Assembly (NCBI GenBank): GCA_964389685.1 | Contig: CAYMFM010000124.1 | Span: 1-7,764, forward strand | DNA from: G020353115 sp964389685 | GTDB taxonomy: Bacteria; Bacteroidota; Bacteroidia; Bacteroidales; VadinHA17 | Length of the DNA stretch: 7,764 bases | Direction: 5' to 3' | Shown here: positions 4,846 to 7,764 of the stretch, piece by piece | How the letters are laid out: the number at the start of each line of letters is the position of its first letter | Numbering within the stretch: position 1 is the stretch's first letter | Position numbers and translations under genes: made by a program | Notes under the pieces: model-generated | Database searches by the model: none | What the model saw: the letters and a program-made list of their open reading frames with translations, nothing else | What the model was told of the DNA's origin: nothing

Positions 4846-7317
4846 ATGCATATAATAAAGAAAAATAGCAAACCTTTCAAGTTTATATTTCTTTTCTGCC
4901 TGATCCTTTCGTGTAAAGATGAACCAACTGATTTTCCAGTACTTGCCTCAGATATTGATCCCACAACCTGTTTATGGTATCTCCATCCTGCTGCCAAATG
5001 GGATGAAGCACTTCCGGTTGGGAATGGCAGGCTCGGAGCAATGGTTTTCGGGAAAACAGATGAAGAGCGGATCCAGTTCAATGAAGATACTTACTGGTCT
5101 GGGGGCCCTTATTCACAGACAAGGCCCGGCGGAAATAAACACCTCCAGGAAATTCAGGACCTGATTTTTAAGGGCGAATATATAAAAGCGCACAACCTTT
5201 TTGGCAGATACCTGATGGGTTACCCGGTGGAGCAGATGAAATATCAATCCATGGGGGATATTATATTGAAATTTCATTCTGAAGGTGAGGTTGAAGAATA
5301 TATTCAGTCGCTAGACCTTGATAAAGCAATAGCCAGGGTTGAATATACACAAAACGGAGTCCGGTTTACCAGGGAGGTTTTCTCTTCACCCGTGGACCAG
5401 GCTTTAATTATTCGTCTGGAAGCCGATAAGAATAGTAGTCTTTCTTTTACAGTCAACCTGAGAGGTGTCCGTAACCAGGCACATTCAAATTATGCCACAG
5501 ATTACTTTAAAATGGACTCTTTTGGTGAGGATGGATTAATACTGACAGGCAAATCGGCTGACTACCTGGGAGTTGAAGGAAAACTAAGGTATGTCGCAAG
5601 ACTTAAGGCAGTTCCTGAAGGAGGTACAATTAAGGTCGGTGAGCGGGACCTGGTCATTAAAAATGCAGATGCAGTAACCATTTTGCTTGCAGCTGCCACT
5701 AATTTTGAGAACTATAAGGATGTTCGTGGCAATCCTTTTGAAAGAGTAGATACAGTATTCAGTAAGTTGGATGAGAAATCATATCAGAAAATAAGAAATG
5801 ACCATATCAGGGAACATCAGCAACTTTTCCGCAGAGTTTCTCTTGATTTAGGATCCCTGGATAATTCTTTTCTTCCGACCGATGATCGGCTAAAAAGCTT
5901 TAATGGTCAGAATGATCCGAACCTGTCAGCCTTGTGTTTTCAGGTTGGAAGGTACCTGCTCATATCTTCTTCACGCCCCGGCACACAACCCGCAAACCTG
6001 CAAGGGATCTGGAATGAAGATATGAATCCCTCCTGGGATTCAAAATATACGACAAATATTAACACCGAGATGAATTACTGGCCTGCTGAGGTCGGAAACC
6101 TTAGTGAATGTGCATTGCCACTCTTTAAAATGATTGGTGAACTAACGGACCAGGGAAAAGGGGTGGCAAGGGAACATTATGGTGCAAGGGGATGGGTATT
6201 TCATCAGAATACAGATATATGGCGTGTGGCTGCACCAATGGATGGACCTGACTGGGGTACTTTCACTACGGGTGGGGCATGGCTTTGTACACATTTATGG
6301 GAACATTATCTGTATACCGGGGATATAAATTTTTTAAGGAAAGTATTCCCGGTTATGAAAAGCAATGTCCGCTTCTTTCTTGATTTTCTTGTTATGCATC
6401 CGAAATACGGTTGGCTGGTAACCAGCCCTTCCACTTCCCCTGAGAATTTTCCTGGCCGACCCGGTAACGACCGGTTTTTCGATGAGGTAACGGGGTGGAT
6501 GAGTCCCGGCACAACAATTTGTGCAGGATCAACCATTGATATGCAAATATTGTATGACTTGTTTGGCTATGTTGCCAGGGCTGCTGAGATTTTGGAAATT
6601 AATCCTGCCTTTCGGGATACGTTGCTGGTTACCCGGGAAAAGCTTGCCCCAATGCAGATTGGAGCAGAAGGCAATCTGCAGGAGTGGCTGGAAGATTGGG
6701 ATCAGAAAGAGAAGAGCCACAGGCACATCTCAAACCTTTATGGATTATACCCGGGGAATACGGTTTCTTTATTGGCAACTCCAGAGTTGGCAGAAGCATC
6801 GAAAGTTGTGCTGGATCAAAGAGGATTGGAAGGCAATGGCTGGGCTTCTGCCTGGAAAATGGCTTGTTGGGCAAGGCTGATGGAACCGGAGAAAGCAATG
6901 GACAACTTTTCTTATTATATTGGACATTACTGCTTACCCAATCTGTTCAGCACATGCTCCCGCGCTCTCCAGGTTGACGGATCATTAGGAATGAGTGCTG
7001 CTATTGCTGAAATGATTGTACAATCACACGAGCAAAGATTACATTTGCTGCCAGCGATACCACAAAACTGGAAAAATGGAAAGGTAAGGGGACTGCGTAC
7101 CCGGGGTGGATTTGAAATTGATTTGGCGTGGGAAAATGGAAAACTGAAAAATGCTACTATCCATTCATTCCTTGGGAATAAGTGTGTAGTGCAAGGAGAC
7201 GGTAAATTTGCAGTTAATTTAGGAGAAGAACCAGTCAGAATGCGAATAGCCGAGGATGGTTTATTTGAGTTTGAAACTGAACCGGGTAAGACCTATTTCA
7301 TCACAAGGATTGACTGA
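4846..7317 (+). CDS. GH95 alpha-L-fucosidase-family lipoprotein (possible alpha-L-galactosidase)
   Basis: An 823-residue protein expected to remove terminal alpha-L-fucose (typically alpha-1,2) or L-galactose by inversion. The N-terminus is a lipoprotein signal with lipobox LILSC (Cys23) followed by KDEP, an acidic tail like the Bacteroidota surface-export signal, so the enzyme is probably on the outer face of the outer membrane. The order is GH95 N-terminal beta-sandwich (about 40-300, with WDEALPVGNGRLGAMVFG at 52-69), (alpha/alpha)6 catalytic barrel (about 340-720) and a C-terminal beta domain (about 735-823). By comparison with Bifidobacterium AfcA, Asn404 and Asn406 (TTNINTEMNYW) match its activating Asn421/Asn423, Glu533 in SPEN matches acid Glu566, and Asp711 in QVDGSLG matches Asp766. 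Length is typical. Thr402 occupies the AfcA His419 position, and the loop before Asp711 lacks the usual HPPFQIDGNFG form. It follows GH20 by 239 bases and precedes a sulfatase remnant. Sampled lines average about 41% GC against about 54-55% in the two upstream genes, hinting at a separate origin. Confidence 0.92.
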   Translation: MHIIKKNSKPFKFIFLFCLILSCKDEPTDFPVLASDIDPTTCLWYLHPAAKWDEALPVGNGRLGAMVFGKTDEERIQFNEDTYWSGGPYSQTRPGGNKHLQEIQDLIFKGEYIKAHNLFGRYLMGYPVEQMKYQSMGDIILKFHSEGEVEEYIQSLDLDKAIARVEYTQNGVRFTREVFSSPVDQALIIRLEADKNSSLSFTVNLRGVRNQAHSNYATDYFKMDSFGEDGLILTGKSADYLGVEGKLRYVARLKAVPEGGTIKVGERDLVIKNADAVTILLAAATNFENYKDVRGNPFERVDTVFSKLDEKSYQKIRNDHIREHQQLFRRVSLDLGSLDNSFLPTDDRLKSFNGQNDPNLSALCFQVGRYLLISSSRPGTQPANLQGIWNEDMNPSWDSKYTTNINTEMNYWPAEVGNLSECALPLFKMIGELTDQGKGVAREHYGARGWVFHQNTDIWRVAAPMDGPDWGTFTTGGAWLCTHLWEHYLYTGDINFLRKVFPVMKSNVRFFLDFLVMHPKYGWLVTSPSTSPENFPGRPGNDRFFDEVTGWMSPGTTICAGSTIDMQILYDLFGYVARAAEILEINPAFRDTLLVTREKLAPMQIGAEGNLQEWLEDWDQKEKSHRHISNLYGLYPGNTVSLLATPELAEASKVVLDQRGLEGNGWASAWKMACWARLMEPEKAMDNFSYYIGHYCLPNLFSTCSRALQVDGSLGMSAAIAEMIVQSHEQRLHLLPAIPQNWKNGKVRGLRTRGGFEIDLAWENGKLKNATIHSFLGNKCVVQGDGKFAVNLGEEPVRMRIAEDGLFEFETEPGKTYFITRID

Positions 7318-7344
7318 AACCGAAGTAGATTGATCATTGGCCAG

Positions 7345-7640
7345 GTGCCGCTAAAATATTATTAACCATTTTTTATACCTGTACCCTTCTCAAGTCAGAG
7401 CGCAGGCCAAACGTTATTCTCATCATGGCGGACGATATGGGCTACGAATGCCTTTCGTCAAACGGCAGCCTCTCATACCAAACACCGGTTCTGGATGAGC
7501 TTGCAAAGGAAGGTATCCGTTTTACCCGCTGTTTTTCCCAGCCCTTGTGCACCCCATCCCGCGTTAAAATCATGACGGGAAAATACAACTACCGGAATGG
7601 AGGTAGATGGTTGATGATTCGGCGAGTTAATGATATTTAG
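7345..7640 (+). pseudogene. 5' remnant of a family S1 (formylglycine) sulfatase
   Basis: From 7404 to about 7598 the frame reads as the N-terminus of an S1 sulfatase: RPNVILIMADDMG with the metal-binding Asp pair (codons 7431-7436), then TPVLDELAKEGIRFTRCFSQ, then CTPSRVKIMTGKYNYRN. CTPSR (Cys codon 7548-7550) is the CxPSR motif converted to formylglycine in active enzymes. After Asn 7596-7598 similarity stops (GGRWLMIRRVNDI, then TAG at 7638). Family members usually have about 450-600 residues, so most of the protein, including the rest of the active site, is missing. ATG 7425 falls inside the first core strand and is not a sensible start. Upstream in the same frame there is a signal-like ILLTIFYTCTLL but no ATG, GTG or TTG before the stop at 7326. 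A GTG at 7345 would join it if one A were restored to the run at 7353-7356. It is almost certainly non-functional. Confidence 0.85.
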
Positions 7641-7685
7641 ATTGGAAAGATTGCTTAGTTAGGTTATTTTAGATCATACCACCCC

Positions 7686-7726
7686 GTCCCGACTCAATCC
7701 TGCTTGTCAGCAGGTTGTGTCGAGAC
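7686..7726. repeat. Imperfect long inverted repeat after the sulfatase remnant
   Basis: The 41-base segment folds on itself. Matched blocks are GTC/GAC, CGAC/GTCG, CAA/TTG and CCTGCT/AGCAGG, with two mismatches and one bulged T, around a TGTC loop. It is directly followed by the hairpin at 7728. No coding content. Confidence 0.65.
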
Positions 7727-7727
7727 A

Positions 7728-7748
7728 CCCCTCCTAGCTTAGGAGGGG
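7728..7748. repeat. Perfect hairpin CCCCTCCTA / TAGGAGGGG
   Basis: Nine-base perfect arms enclose a three-base loop GCT, followed by AATTTTAT. The AATTTTAT tail gives it some resemblance to an intrinsic terminator. However, the same GGAATTTTA tail follows a related C/G-run hairpin at 2794-2838, so a dispersed repeat is equally likely. Confidence 0.65.
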
Positions 7749-7756
7749 AATTTTAT

Positions 7757-7764
7757 CCTGCCTG
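7757..7764. repeat. Left half of a CCTGCCTG palindrome cut by the window edge
   Basis: The last eight bases match exactly the left arm of the palindrome at 2442-2458. The right arm, if present, lies beyond the window. Confidence 0.35.

Noticed and set aside
7425..7640. A genuine 71-residue small protein
   Set aside because: Conserved sulfatase sequence extends upstream of the ATG and stops abruptly before the end, so it is a gene fragment and not a short gene.

Overview
The window looks like a piece of a Bacteroidota chromosome, possibly a Bacteroidales or Marinilabiliales-type glycan degrader. The evidence is an acid-tailed lipoprotein signal of the surface-export type on one enzyme, gene starts without clear Shine-Dalgarno sequences, several exported carbohydrate-active enzymes side by side, and long gene gaps packed with short palindromes of a kind I associate with this phylum. 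The exact lineage is inference.

All genes are on the + strand. (1) Bases 1-2307 hold the 3' part of a large multidomain alpha/beta-hydrolase (esterase or S9-like), cut by the window edge. (2) Bases 2308-2944 have no gene and hold a cluster of palindromes and short direct repeats. (3) Bases 2945-4606 hold a complete GH20 beta-N-acetylhexosaminidase with a signal sequence and an intact catalytic Asp-Glu pair. (4) Bases 4607-4845 are a gap with one long hairpin and a heptamer tandem repeat. (5) Bases 4846-7317 hold a complete GH95 alpha-L-fucosidase-family lipoprotein (possibly an alpha-L-galactosidase), noticeably more AT-rich than its neighbours in sampled lines. (6) Bases 7345-7640 hold the 5' stub of a family S1 sulfatase that keeps the CTPSR formylglycine motif but lacks a usable start and about 85-90% of the protein. 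(7) The rest, to 7764, holds two adjacent hairpins and the first half of a palindrome also seen at 2442.

Together, GH20 (removes terminal GlcNAc/GalNAc), GH95 (removes terminal alpha-L-fucose or L-galactose), a former sulfatase and an esterase-like hydrolase fit stepwise trimming of a decorated glycan such as mucin-type, glycosaminoglycan-like or algal/plant polysaccharide. No SusC/SusD pair, regulator or transporter is present, so this is a loose CAZyme neighbourhood rather than a demonstrable polysaccharide utilization locus. The wide gaps (637 and 238 bases) argue against one tight operon. I found no clearly new biological system. The most interesting material is the palindrome-rich intergenic DNA, the active-site departures in the GH95 protein and the decayed sulfatase.
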